Assembly: GCA_034620365.1 (NCBI GenBank)
Contig: JAQGEQ010000272.1
Span: forward strand, 186,001-250,000
Reading direction: 5' to 3'
DNA from: Pegea sp. RAD2-039
Lineage: Eukaryota; Chordata; Thaliacea; Salpida; Salpidae
DNA length: 64,000 nt
Positions 1 through 11,500 of the stretch are shown one piece after another. Every line of letters begins with the position of its first letter. The stretch's first letter is position 1. The notes beneath the pieces were generated by a model that saw nothing but the letters and a program-made list of their open reading frames with translations, was not told where the DNA came from and searched no databases. A program made the position numbers and the translations under genes.

Positions 1-1426
1 AGAAGTTAGATAAAGAAGCAAGTAAAGAAGCAGTTGAAGAACCATTAAAAGATGTTATTTGGTTGTTTCTACCTATTATATTTTATTACTGCTTCGTGGT
101 TGGACTTGAATTAATATATCAAAGTTATATCTACTCAATAGCGTTATGTTCAAGCTTAGCGTTTACTGTAAGTTAATACATTTTGTAAACTTGTATTTAG
201 TGCAAATGTATCAGATAAACCAAAATATTTTAATGTAATTCGTTGTAAAATAACAACACAATTGGCACACTAAAGTAGTTGATCAACAAGATGCTATCTA
301 GTGAAGATTAAATCATTGTTCACAAACATTCCGTGGTTTGTAGGAAAGTGAACCGTGAAAGCCGGTGTTTGATACCGACTTTAACTGCTGAAAAGTAAAC
401 ACAACAAATTATTTTTGTTGAAATCAAATTACTTTTTGCTGATTGCCTACAAAAAAATATTTAATCTGTCTAATAAACACTTCTGGTTGAAATTACTTCA
501 GTTTTTTCAAATTCAAACAGCTCGTTGAAGACGATGTATTCAGTAAACAATATGAGAAAATCAACTTTATTCATTTAGGTAACTGATGCAGCTTGGCTTA
601 ATACTGTATTTTGGATTGGATTTTTAATCGGAAGATTAGCTGGTATACTTTTCTCTACATTCTTCCAGCCAACTCTATTAATTTTATATGATCTTGTTGG
701 CACTTGCATTGCAATGGTAAATCAACAACAGTTTTGTTTAGCTCTAAAGTTTTTTGTTTCAGATAATATTTGAAATCTTTGGAAGTTATATTCCACTTCT
801 TGTTTGGTTTATTTCATTTTTTCATGGTTTTTTTGTTGCAACATTGTACCCAAGTGGTAAGTTATGTGTCGATGTAGAAAGGTTGAAAGTTTTTTTTTCT
901 AAATATTAAATGATAGGTATTTCTTGGTCTTCAACGGTTACAAAAGTTTCTTCAACTTATATTTTTGTTTTTGCGATTGGAAACACTATTGGAAGCATGG
1001 CTTTGCCTGCAATTGCTGGTGAAATATTTGAAAAAAATCCTTTTAATGTGGTAGGTTTCCAACAGTTTGCTGTTGCTTGAACTTGCTGTTTGTAAACTTA
1101 GCTTAAACTTAGTTTTTAAATTGTTATTTCCATCCAACATATTTCTTAAATGGTATTCAGTTTTTAAAGATAAACTATGTTTTAAATAAAACCATAAAAG
1201 TTTCTTGAAAATAGTAAATAGCTTTCAAAAATTCTTTACTGAAAACATAAATATTAGCTGTTTGATAATGCAAGCTAATAAAACTTATTTACTTTAATAG
1301 GTTCATTTGTTAGTTGGAATGGCTGTAATAAATATTCCTATTGTATTCTGGATGTTGGTAATAGGTAAAAGACACATTCAATTACGTGATACACCTTCGG
1401 ATTTAGTTTTTTTGGAACGTTTTTAA
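1..1426 (+). CDS. MFS sugar transporter, MFSD4/NaGLT1-like, 5' truncated by the window
   Basis: Partial gene: the 5' end lies outside the window. Five exons are seen at 1-167, 579-716, 763-856, 917-1050 and 1301-1426, all GT-AG with matching phases; the stop is TAA at 1424. The product is a chain of hydrophobic helices. A cytosolic stretch rich in K and E leads into a helix with the motif LIYQSYIYS, followed by helices containing WIGFLIGRL, a segment ending TLYPSGISW, and FAIGNTIGSMALPA. This order, and especially the 'PSGISW' loop, is typical of the second half of MFSD4A/MFSD4B (sodium-dependent glucose transporter 1) proteins in the major facilitator superfamily. Expected role is sugar or related solute transport in the plasma membrane; the substrate is inference. 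The C-terminal tail after the last helix is short. A poly(A) signal candidate lies at 1576. I am confident of the MFS class and less so of the exact subfamily. Confidence 0.82.
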
Positions 1427-1575
1427 AGCTATATAACCTACTCGGTTATAATTACTAAAAACAACTTATAGGGTATTATGTATGAATTTTGTTCAATAGT
1501 ATTTCTAGAACAAAATGATTATTGTAAAAAAACGTTAAATCAAATGTTTGTTAGTTGCATGTTTAAGTTTCAAAT

Positions 1576-1581
1576 AATAAA
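1576..1581 (+). terminator. poly(A) signal candidate of the MFS gene
   Basis: An AATAAA hexamer lies about 150 bp after the transporter stop codon on the same strand. It is the first such hexamer noticed downstream. In sequence this AT-rich the hexamer also occurs by chance, so this is only a candidate. Confidence 0.35.
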
Positions 1582-2604
1582 ATTGTTTATTAGTTGTACT
1601 TTAGTTTAGGCTTTTGATTTATTACGAGCATAGATCAGGAGTGGTCTGAAGCTTATTCTTCTAAATTTCAAAAGTAAAACAAAACTTATAAGTTGAAATT
1701 AAAATGCAGTTTTATAATAGTTTTTCTCAAACGTGTTTTCTTGTGAGTAGCTTATAGAATACGTCATGAGCTTTTCGCATGATGTTTCTATAAGCAGGTC
1801 CGATTTTATTTGTTATTCTAATTTTTGTGATTTTTTTTATTTCATTCAATGCCTGACAAACTATTATAGCTCTTATAGAAGACGAACAAAACTAATGAAG
1901 ATTATCACAGTCTAATATAATTGTAGAAAGTTGGGAATTAAAGAAATTATTAGTTATTTGTTTGGAAAACTACTAAAATTTTTTAACCAATTATTTAAAA
2001 TGTGAACAATTTTGATGTAGTGATGGAGGGAGGAATGAGATTTTTAAAGGTTATTAACTTATTGAAAAAGCTTTATATTTTCAACAAGTAGTAAGAGGTT
2101 GAAGAAAAGCGTCGATATTGCAAGGATTTAAAATAAGTTTTTATAAAGACTGTCTTTTTATGAAAAAAGTGTGTGCTGGAGTTACGAAAAACTTTTCTAA
2201 AAAATGACTTTTAAACGGATTCAAGCTACATTATATCATTCTGAAAGTGAAAACTCTATACAGAAGAGTTGAACACTAATTTCGATCGGTTGGTGAAATC
2301 TTTTAAAAGTTTGATATGAAGTAGATTAACTAAATCTCAACAAATGGTTTATATGGTAAGCCCATTTTTAATTTTGAGAAATGAAGGTACCTAAATCTTT
2401 AATATCAAGGCACTGGGAAATTGTATAGATAAAACTTTGATCATGCTGGCTTAGAGTTTGAAGACTTTATTAAGAGGTGGGGACATTTTTCTGCAACTAG
2501 CTTGAGTTGTCTGGATTGACACCATAGGCTCTATAGAAGATTGAAAAATAAGTGGCTCAATACTAAAAATTTTAAAGGCAATACAGATTGTACTATAAAA
2601 TAGA

Positions 2605-2960
2605 TAGAGCGATCGTCTGTCTCTGCAGTGTAGCGATAATCACGCCCGCCTAACTCGTGAAGGTCTCGGGTTTGAGCCCGGGCAGGCATATATTTGCGAC
2701 AAGGAAGTCCATAAAAAGCTCGGGTAGAAGGACCTCGTTAGTCTGGCCAATACAACACTTTTAGAAGATGCAAACTTCCGAATTTAATTCCGATGTAGTT
2801 TGCCAATATACTCATATGTCATTCTGTTATCTGCTGTGATGCCAGCCGCACCAGTCCTTCTGTTCTTTTACACACCTTATTGGCGTTAAAAGTAGAATCC
2901 TACTGCATGGGTAACAACTGGATATCCCGAGTTTCTGCTAAAATATGAAGCAATTTGTTT
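2605..2960 (+). repeat. tRNA-like SINE candidate
   Basis: A block clearly richer in GC than its surroundings. Its first part, about 2620-2690, resembles a degenerate tRNA. A D-stem can pair GTGT with ACGC, the B-box-like string GGTTTGAGCCC stands at about 2668-2680, and the first seven and last seven bases of that unit can mostly pair with wobble. The 3' part (about 2890-2945) shares a run with a second locus at about 54040-54100 (both read ATGGG then AACAACTGGATA), so it is repetitive. A tRNA-derived head joined to an unrelated body is the structure of a SINE. I saw no clear target-site duplication or tail. It is unlikely to be a working tRNA because no proper anticodon arm forms. Confidence 0.45.
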
Positions 2961-5357
2961 AAGCGTACGAGTTAATTTTCCTTTAACTGTAGACGGTATT
3001 CAAAATATCAAGATCAGTAAAAACAAAATCGCTCATAAGTTTTGACTTCTTCGTTTGATAAATAATAATTTTTGTAATTAATTGGTTTATTTAACGCTTG
3101 TTACAACAAACAAACTTGTACAAGAAACTAAAACTTCTTAGTCTTCAGGTCAAAACTTAAACTTATTTTAAAGTTTAAAATGTTATTTTATTTCTGCAAT
3201 ATCATTGTTTGTTAGTTTGAAAATATTTTGAAATATTTGGTGGTTTGCTGTACAAAAAATTTCAAAACAAGTATTTCAACTATTGAATAGTTTAGTCGAA
3301 AGGTTAATATTATTTGAGAACTGGACACAAAAGACAGAATAAAAAGTTTGTTGACTTTTTATATGCTGGTATTTCAGAGTCTTATTTACTAATATTTACC
3401 ATTACTAAAAAGGTACTTTTCACAAAAAAATCGAATATATGTACCATTATTAAGTTGGTATTGTTCAAATAGTTAATTTTTCAGTAACTTTATCTAATGA
3501 GTTATAAAAATATGTCAGAAAACTAGAAGAGACAAATAAACTCTTTTAAGTATTATCTTCTTTACATAGGAGGCCAAATACTTCTTTTGTCATACAGCAT
3601 TTGTGTATTTCATGCTTCACAGCGCATGTACATTCACTAAACTCCTAAAAATTTCTTATCATTGATGCTATCTGAGAATGCACCACAAAGATAACTGCAT
3701 TAGCATCTTTCTTTAATGAGTCCATACCACCAGAGATAATAAAAGGACACAAAAATTAGTAATTTAATACTTATAAGCCTCATTAAACAGAATACAACCT
3801 ATAACCTTATTCAAATATAATTCTAGAATTGTTTTCTTTGGTGAAAACTTTTTGAAAGATTAGTTGAACAGTTTAGCTTCTTTAACATCACTTAACTACA
3901 AAGTTTTATCATTTAGAAGTATGAATGACCGAGAGTTTAATTTTGATTTACAAAATTTATAGAAGCCACTTGTAAAATTTTGCTTCATTTTCTTTTCACT
4001 TTAGCTTGTATTTTGCTTTATAGAAATTTACAATCTTGGATCTTTTGTATAAGATTAAATCAACAACTATTTAATATGAAGAAGATTTCTAATCCAATAA
4101 GAGTGGCAGAGATTATTAGTGGAAACAAATTTCAATAAAATTGGTCAGAGATTGGATAAAATTGTCGTAGAAAGACAGCCTTTCATTAAGCTTGTATTTG
4201 TAGTTAATGGATGAAAGTTATGTTAATTTTTTTCAAAATTGGTTCTAAGATAGTTAGGATATCACCATTCACAAATAGATTAAGTTGAAACTAAAAAATG
4301 ACAAAATGCTCACTGGAGGAAGAGAAGGAATGATTTACTGAGTATAAGAGCAATTTGTTCTGGGATGTTACAAAATCGAAGATCTAAACTTGAAACTGCT
4401 AATCAATAAATCAAAGTATATTTGAAATGTTACCCTGAAAATAAGACAACTATAATTTTGAATAAAATTTTTGTTGTCTAAATGTGATTATCTCTAAGTG
4501 TTTGATAATTGATTGAAGTAAATAAAAAAAGTGATATATTTGCTAAAAATGTTGAATTTCATCTTGCTGATATTAAATTATCTAGGGTCTAATTAGAAGT
4601 AAAAAATATGATACTTAATTTGACATAAAAGTATATAATTGCTCATAGGTTTTTCCTTTTAGAATTTTGATATTTGTACAATCAATTGTTCTATTTGTAT
4701 TTCTTATATTTGTCGATTGTGTTCAAGTACGTTTTGCTTGAAAATGAAAGATGATCTGAAGCAAAATTCAACTGATTAGTTTATATTTTAATGAATACTT
4801 AATGGCTAGGAACCTTGTATCCAACAAATTATTTTAAAGTATAAAAGGTTCATTTAATCTCTATCGTTTCTTTTTAGTTACTGCTTATTTTACATAAGAA
4901 CAAGTATTAAGAAGAAAGTTGCTGAGATTCTATCAAACAAAGTGAAAAGTGGTTTAGTTTAGCAACTGATCTATGTCAAGTAAAAGTAACATTTTCTGTA
5001 TAATGTTAGATATCTACCTTAAAAGTTAAAATCTAAATATTTATGTTTGTTTACAAATTTGCAAATGTTTTTTTTTCAGTTTCGCCACATATCATTATAG
5101 AAAAACTATGTTGCAAGAAACCATTTTCTAAGCTTTAATTACCAGAATAAATAAAGCTGTGGATGTAAGAAACATCGTTTCTTCTTTTATTCGAGATAAT
5201 AGGATCTGTTATATCATTATATATTTTATCAAATTATTTTCTGAAGTTTCAATTACATCAAATTAGATTCTAAAGAGGAGATTAAACTAGAAACTTATAT
5301 CTAAAACTTTGAAAATAAAAGTATTAGCAAATAGTCTAACATATTGAAGTAAAAAAT

Positions 5358-8300
5358 TTAAAATAATTTTGAGAAACAAAACAAGAAAAGTAAAGTTGAA
5401 AATATTAACAACTTTGAAGACTGAATACTATCGCAGCCATTTCCATGATCAAGTTCAACTTTACCATCTTCGTTCTGAACTGTGTCTGAAATGAACAAAA
5501 ATATTGGCTTACTAAATGGAACTCCCTATAAAATGTGATTCAAAATCAAGTTTTTATGCGAGATAACGCATTCAGCATTTCAAATGTTCAAAAATAAATG
5601 ACTTACTGATTGGTGGTTGCCAAGAATAGTCAGGCCAGCCAATCACTTCACCATTCTTCTTATTTTCTTGTTCTAGATACTCTAGAAGTGGTTGAAAGTA
5701 TTTTACAATGGACTCAGATGACATTTTTTTAATTCCAGTGATTCTTTCCATGGCCTCTTCCCATACTAAACTTGATCCTAGCTTAAGCATATCACTAGAA
5801 AAATTTTAGAAATGTTTTTAAAATTTAATTTGATTATAAATTTGGAACTTACCCGAGTTTTGTGCCTGCTTCTATACTTCCATTGAAATCACATTTGTAT
5901 AAACTACCGACGTGCCCAGACTCAGCACACATAGATTCATAGAATTGAAACTGAATTATATAGCTAACGAAGTATCTGTTAATTAATTTCAAATTATTTG
6001 TATCTAATAATTGAAACTTGCTAGTAAACTGACTTGGTTAGTATCTTGAAATAGTTTCTAATTAAGCATTAACGAGTTTTATATTTATTATCTATATCTT
6101 TTACATGTTACAAAATTAAAGGAATAAAATTACATCTAAAGAATAAAACTGAGATATTAATAAATTTCTTATTTTTTTGTTTATTTTGAACGTCAAAATG
6201 TTGGTCATAAAAAATGAGTAAATTATCAAAGTTGATTTATTCTAAGTTTGACTGGTTAGGTTAATTCTCTAAAAATATTTGAATAAAGTAATTGCTACTT
6301 CTAATATTTCTTTAAGTATTTGGCATAGAGGAATACATACGTAGAAATCCTGACTTTAAATGATACACAGATGGTAAGCCTAGCTATAATAAAATGTCAC
6401 GGCTAAAATAAACTAACCGTATATATGGGACATCATTTGAAATATGAAATTTGGCTGCTGGATCAAAATCTTCTTCTGTTCTACTTACAGGTGGAGCCAA
6501 TCCCTGGTATTTAATCCTATAATCCCACCAAGCTTGGTTCCAATTCTTTTCATTTACCTTTAAGCAATCAAATAGTCAACATTAAAAGATTCTTATTCAT
6601 TTCATCTCACTCGGCCACTAAATACATCCCATCTCCACTTATCCATCAAATATCCGAAAGGAATAAAAGCAAGTTTATCTAAGGCCATGCTCATCAAGTA
6701 GTTAATATCACTTTCTTCGTCATTATCTGGCTCATCAATTAATCCAAGTTTGTAGAGATGGTCTAAGGTACCAGCTGATAATGCTAATGTGTCACCTACC
6801 TGTAACCGAATTAAAAAGTCCTGAAGATCGATTTAAACGGGACTCACGGCTTCGTGAAAACCAGGATTAGCTCCGTCTCTAAATGATACAGGCTGATCTT
6901 TATATTGAAGATAATATTGAATGTGTCCCATTTCATGATGAATTGTGACGAAGTCGCGTTGTGTAATTGTTGTACACATCTTAATTCTGAAAAATATTTA
7001 AACTAAAAGCTCAATTTATTCTTGTTTTATTTTTTACCGGAAGTCCTTCCGGTTGTAAAAGTCCCAGGCTGAGGCATGACAAACAACTTCTTTATCGTCC
7101 GGTTTTACAAACATCGTTTCTTCCCAAAACTCCTCAGGCATCGGAATCAGACCCAAATCAGTAAAGAACTTATCTGCTACATGAAACATATCCGAGGCGT
7201 TCCATCCCTTCTCATACAAATCGTTGCTTTTCACGTAACACATAAATCAAACTACTCACTTTTGCAATAATTCCAGGCGTTGCATCTGGTCTTACTTTCC
7301 CTGCATATGGTTCCACAGTACTGTACAATGATAACCAATCTTGTGCCCACATATTACCAAACAAATGGGCTGGTATTGGTCCTTGTAAGTTTATAACTTC
7401 ACCGCCATATTTGTTGTAAAGTTTTCTTCAGTTGATAAAATAAATTTTATAATAATTGTTGATATAATTTCATTATAAAGTTACATACCTTCTCACATAA
7501 GCGTGAAGTTGCTCATAAAGTGGAAGAATAATTTGCCAAAGCTCTTCAAATTGATCTTCAATATTTTCAGTTTCATAAGCAGCTAACCAATATTCTGAAG
7601 CATCTCTGTAACCTGTCAAATTATTCTGGTAATAATAATTGACTTTTTAAATCATTCTTGGCATATTACCATTTCCAACTGCTACTTTATTTTGAAGCTC
7701 AACGTAAGTTTTAAAATCGTTTTTATTAGGTTTTCCGCTTTCATCTCTCCACCCCTTCCAAACATCGCGAAGTAAGTTATAATCAGTCGATGAAGCCATA
7801 ATCTCAGTTAGATCTGTAGATTTAAAACAAATTAAAAAAGTTACTTCATTCAATTTTAACTTTATCAGTTTCAAATAAGCATTTTTAAAATATTACAAAC
7901 TTTCTTATGACTTAAAAAGTTGTTCACTGGTTTGTACGAAAGCAACTTCAAAAAATCTCTAAATTAACCTGGGTCTAGCGGAAGACAATCATCTCCATAT
8001 CCTTTGAGCCCACAAACTTTAGCTGTACTATAAGTTGTCTGCATATTTGCGGTAGCTTCAGATAACTATAAAAATATCATCAGTTAATTAACCAATTAGG
8101 GTCTCCTAAGAATCATCCATAAACAAACCTTATCCAAATCTTCATCACTCAGTACACCTGTCCCAATTACTCCAATTTTTCCGATAAGTCGCTTCTGTAT
8201 ATCATCTGCATCTGTAAGATCCAGTTTGTTTGCTTCTTCCGCTTGTTCCTTGCCCCATAAAGTAGCCTCTTTACCTGCTTGAACCTTAAGACCACGGATT

Positions 8301-8571
8301 AATTTGTTTAATGTAAACGTTTTATAGTTCTCACCGCGTTTGCTTGCGTTTGCGGGGTTATATCTGTGTTGTAAATCCATTCTGCCTCCACAGAATCAAA
8401 ATATTTTTCTTCTGCGGTAGTATTGTAATCATCCAAAAACTGTTGAACTTCTAGTTGAACTGTAAATCTTTTCAAATAAAGATTATTAGCATGGTTAGTG
8501 ATTGCAAGTTTAGTAATTTACTTTTGTACTGACAAACAAATAAAAAGAAAGAGAATTGATGAAGACTTCAT
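5358..8571 (-). CDS. ACE: angiotensin-converting enzyme-like peptidyl-dipeptidase (M2 family), single domain
   Basis: Fourteen exons, in transcript order 8571-8522, 8467-8335, 8284-8129, 8065-7969, 7813-7670, 7612-7489, 7425-about 7279, 7226-7038, 6986-6848, 6799-6611, 6557-6418, 5975-5853, 5794-5607 and 5485-5358, giving about 648 aa. The first 16 residues form a signal peptide ([16 protein letters not shown]). The zinc site HEMGH and the downstream [11 protein letters not shown], which supplies the third ligand Glu, are intact, as are [15 protein letters not shown] and the substrate-pocket segment [14 protein letters not shown]2 enzymes release dipeptides from peptide C-termini. There is one catalytic domain, as in insect Ance or testis ACE. 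The last exon adds about 40 aa ending in a hydrophobic run ([13 protein letters not shown]), suggesting a membrane or GPI anchor. The exon 7/8 junction joins in frame only with an atypical GC donor at 7278; the obvious GT donor at 7259 breaks the frame. Confidence 0.95.
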
Positions 8572-11500
8572 TTTTTGTACATTTAAAAAACAAAATCTAA
8601 AGCTGTGAAAAAACATATTTTGGTTTAATAACATATTTTGAAATAACGTATTATACTCAATTCTTGATCTGTTTGGCTTCAAATTTTTAAGTTAAATCAT
8701 TTATAAAACAGACACTAATGGAAAATCAAGATTATAAAATGAATTAATAATTAATTAACTAAAACGTCAAATCTGATAAAATGTCAATAATTTACTCATG
8801 ATATCGCTCTTGTAAATACTTTTTTCTAATTTTTAATCAAGTTGTAAACATCAATCATTATTATAATATTAAAAGCACCGACATAAAATTTTCTAAAAAT
8901 ATTCTAACTGATTATTTAAAATAGATATGTATTAAAAATATTATTTTAACGACTAAAATACTTGGTTATATCAAGAAAATGCTGTTTTATATGGTTTAAA
9001 AGCAATTAATTAATGCTTTTATACGATTTACTTTTTGTAACAACTAAAAGTATTTATAACTAATTAATAAATAACGGAAATTTTTTGCAAATTTCAAACT
9101 TATATTTATATATATAACATTCATAATAATTCATAAATAAAATAAACTGGAAAATAAACAAATTCAATAATAGCTATTTATTAACTGATTTTAATTTTTT
9201 CCAATAACAATATTTGTAATAATATTTTTTTAAAGCAAACATATATATGAATATTCTAAACACCTACTTATGGTTACCTAGTTTTTATATATAAGTGTAG
9301 CAATGAATTAATAATCAAACTAAAATATTTCTAAATTTTTATGAATATTATTTATCTACAAATTATTGCATAATATAAACTTCTAAACGATTTATTTTAT
9401 AACTAATGAATAAAAGAGACACAAAACAACTTCAATTTCATCTTAGATACTTAAAACTCACAATTTTGTGATATTTTCTATCAAACTATAAAATTTTATA
9501 TGGTCTCAACCCGTTTCAAGGTTAATATAGATATTGAAAATAAAAAAAAGAAACATAAAAATGGTTTTACAGCAAAATAATCAAACTAAACTTCAAGAAA
9601 AAGATTTTAGAATTTATAATAAAAAAGAACATCCACTTTTTATAAGCTGCATGGTTTTATATGGTTAACTAAAAATATTCTGTTTTTGTGTTTCTATGAC
9701 TCGACGCATTGAAGATTAAACAAAAATATTACTTTGAGAATATCATTAAAGTTTCAGTAAACGATATTGCTTGTATACGATATCTTATCAAAGATCAACA
9801 TTGTAAATCCAATTTTTAGTAAGCAAAAACTACTTTTATATCGTTAGACTTCTTGAATCTCAATAAATAAGAGCCGGCGCAAATATCCTGTTAAGATTGA
9901 TCTTTCAATATTAGTCACAGAAAATATCAACTTTTCTGTATAGGACCGATATCTCAAAGCACCTATTTTGATTCAATACAGAAATATTTAATAAACCTCA
10001 AACGTTTATATAAGGCACAAACAGAAAACCGAGTGCAAAATGTCATGTGATTGCTGCTTAGTTATTTACAAAGATTAATGATTTATTAACTTCTATACAA
10101 AGTCTAATTAACCAAACTAATAGTAATCAAAAAAAATTCAAATATTAATCTTTATCAGTTAATAGAAATTATAGCTTTGCCTATAAAATCTCGGGATAAA
10201 ATGAACAAGAACTCTTGCAAAAACATAACCTCAGCTAGTAATATGTAATCTTGCAACTCAAATATAGGCAGACAACATTTGTGATTTTATATTTGCATGA
10301 TTACGTAAGTAATATGTTAAAAAGCTCTTTAACATGGCTCTATAAATTAATAGCTAACTTTGATAGTTTGAACTTTTTCAAAATTCGAAAAAAAGTACTT
10401 GGAATCTGATCTTAAAATCTCACATTAAAAAAAACGTAATAATGAACATCTATTTTGTATATTACTTTTTTACCCATCTAATTAAAGTTATAAATTTACA
10501 ACCAGTTTCAAGATTTAAAATTAAACAAAGCGCTTAAAACGAAATGTTGAGATAAGTAATTTGAGAATATCTCAAGACTTTAACCGCTTAAAAATGTTTT
10601 CATCAAATTTGCCATCAAACCGAAAAAAAACGTAAAAACTCGCTGATGTAAGAAATGTCTAGTAGAAAAATCATCACACTACTGCCTTGTGGCTGTTCAG
10701 GAAAAAGCAAATGTTGTATGAGCTCGGAAAAAACTTGCAGTCCGTTCACTTAGAGGATTACCAGGTCACTGGAATGTATGACCAAGTGGTGGATCTAAAG
10801 AGTGCGAGTCTTAGAGTCAAAAACGTATATGTAGGCAGAAAGGATGTATTAACTGATGTATTTTTTCGGCATGTGAAACTTGGTAATAAATCATAATTAG
10901 GATCTAAGTGTGGCCAATTAGGTTACTAGGGCCTACAGACAAAGTGAAAGTTTAAACTGAGGTACTTAAAGATCCTATAATCGACAAAATTAAATCTGGA
11001 GTTGGTTCTCTGTAACAAAGTGTGATTTACTGAAACATCAGATCTCATCACGTTTGTTTTTTTATAACTTTTTTATAATGATAGAAAATTATTTATGAAA
11101 AACCTTGAATCTCAAAAATATTGAAATGTGATAAAATCATTTCCCTCAAATTTAGTTTTATTTAAAATGACAAACAAAATTAAGTAAACTGAATTTTAGA
11201 ATGAAAATATTCAATGAAAATTTTCTTTATTTTTTAAAGTTTTCAATTTAAAACCTCAATCTGCAAAATTCAAACTGTTCTATCAAATAAGTAATCGAAT
11301 TTATATTACCCCAAATTATTTAAACTTCTCTTAAACATTATTTACAAGACTAAAAACCCTATAAATAGTTTGTTTACTTTATTCTTTCAAGTTTACTTTA
11401 CTTCTAACGTATTATTTTTTACATTTTTTTCAATTAATAATATAATAATTATTAACACTAAAATTATCTTAATTTCTTATATTTTGAGTAATGTAAAAAA

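Larger units (their letters stand above)
1427..5357. other. gene-free intergenic DNA
   Basis: I see no coding exon on either strand between the MFS transporter and the 3' end of the ACE-like gene. The stretch is AT-rich with dense stops. The only recognisable structure is the more GC-rich tRNA-like repeat candidate at about 2605-2960. A minus-strand poly(A) signal candidate (TTTATT on the plus strand, 5186-5191) could serve the ACE-like gene. Confidence 0.6.

Noticed and set aside
2620-2690. A functional tRNA gene
   Set aside because: The D- and T-arms are only partly pairable and no five-base-pair anticodon stem with a seven-base loop forms, so a tRNA-derived repeat is more likely.
6940-6990. 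A suspected frameshift just before the ACE zinc motif
   Set aside because: Re-reading the sequence showed the frame is intact through [12 protein letters not shown] to HHEMGH; the first reading was a copying slip.
7227-7259. A 33-nt GT-AG intron in the ACE gene
   Set aside because: Shorter than any other intron here and shifts the frame; the family spacing fits a donor 19 bases upstream instead.
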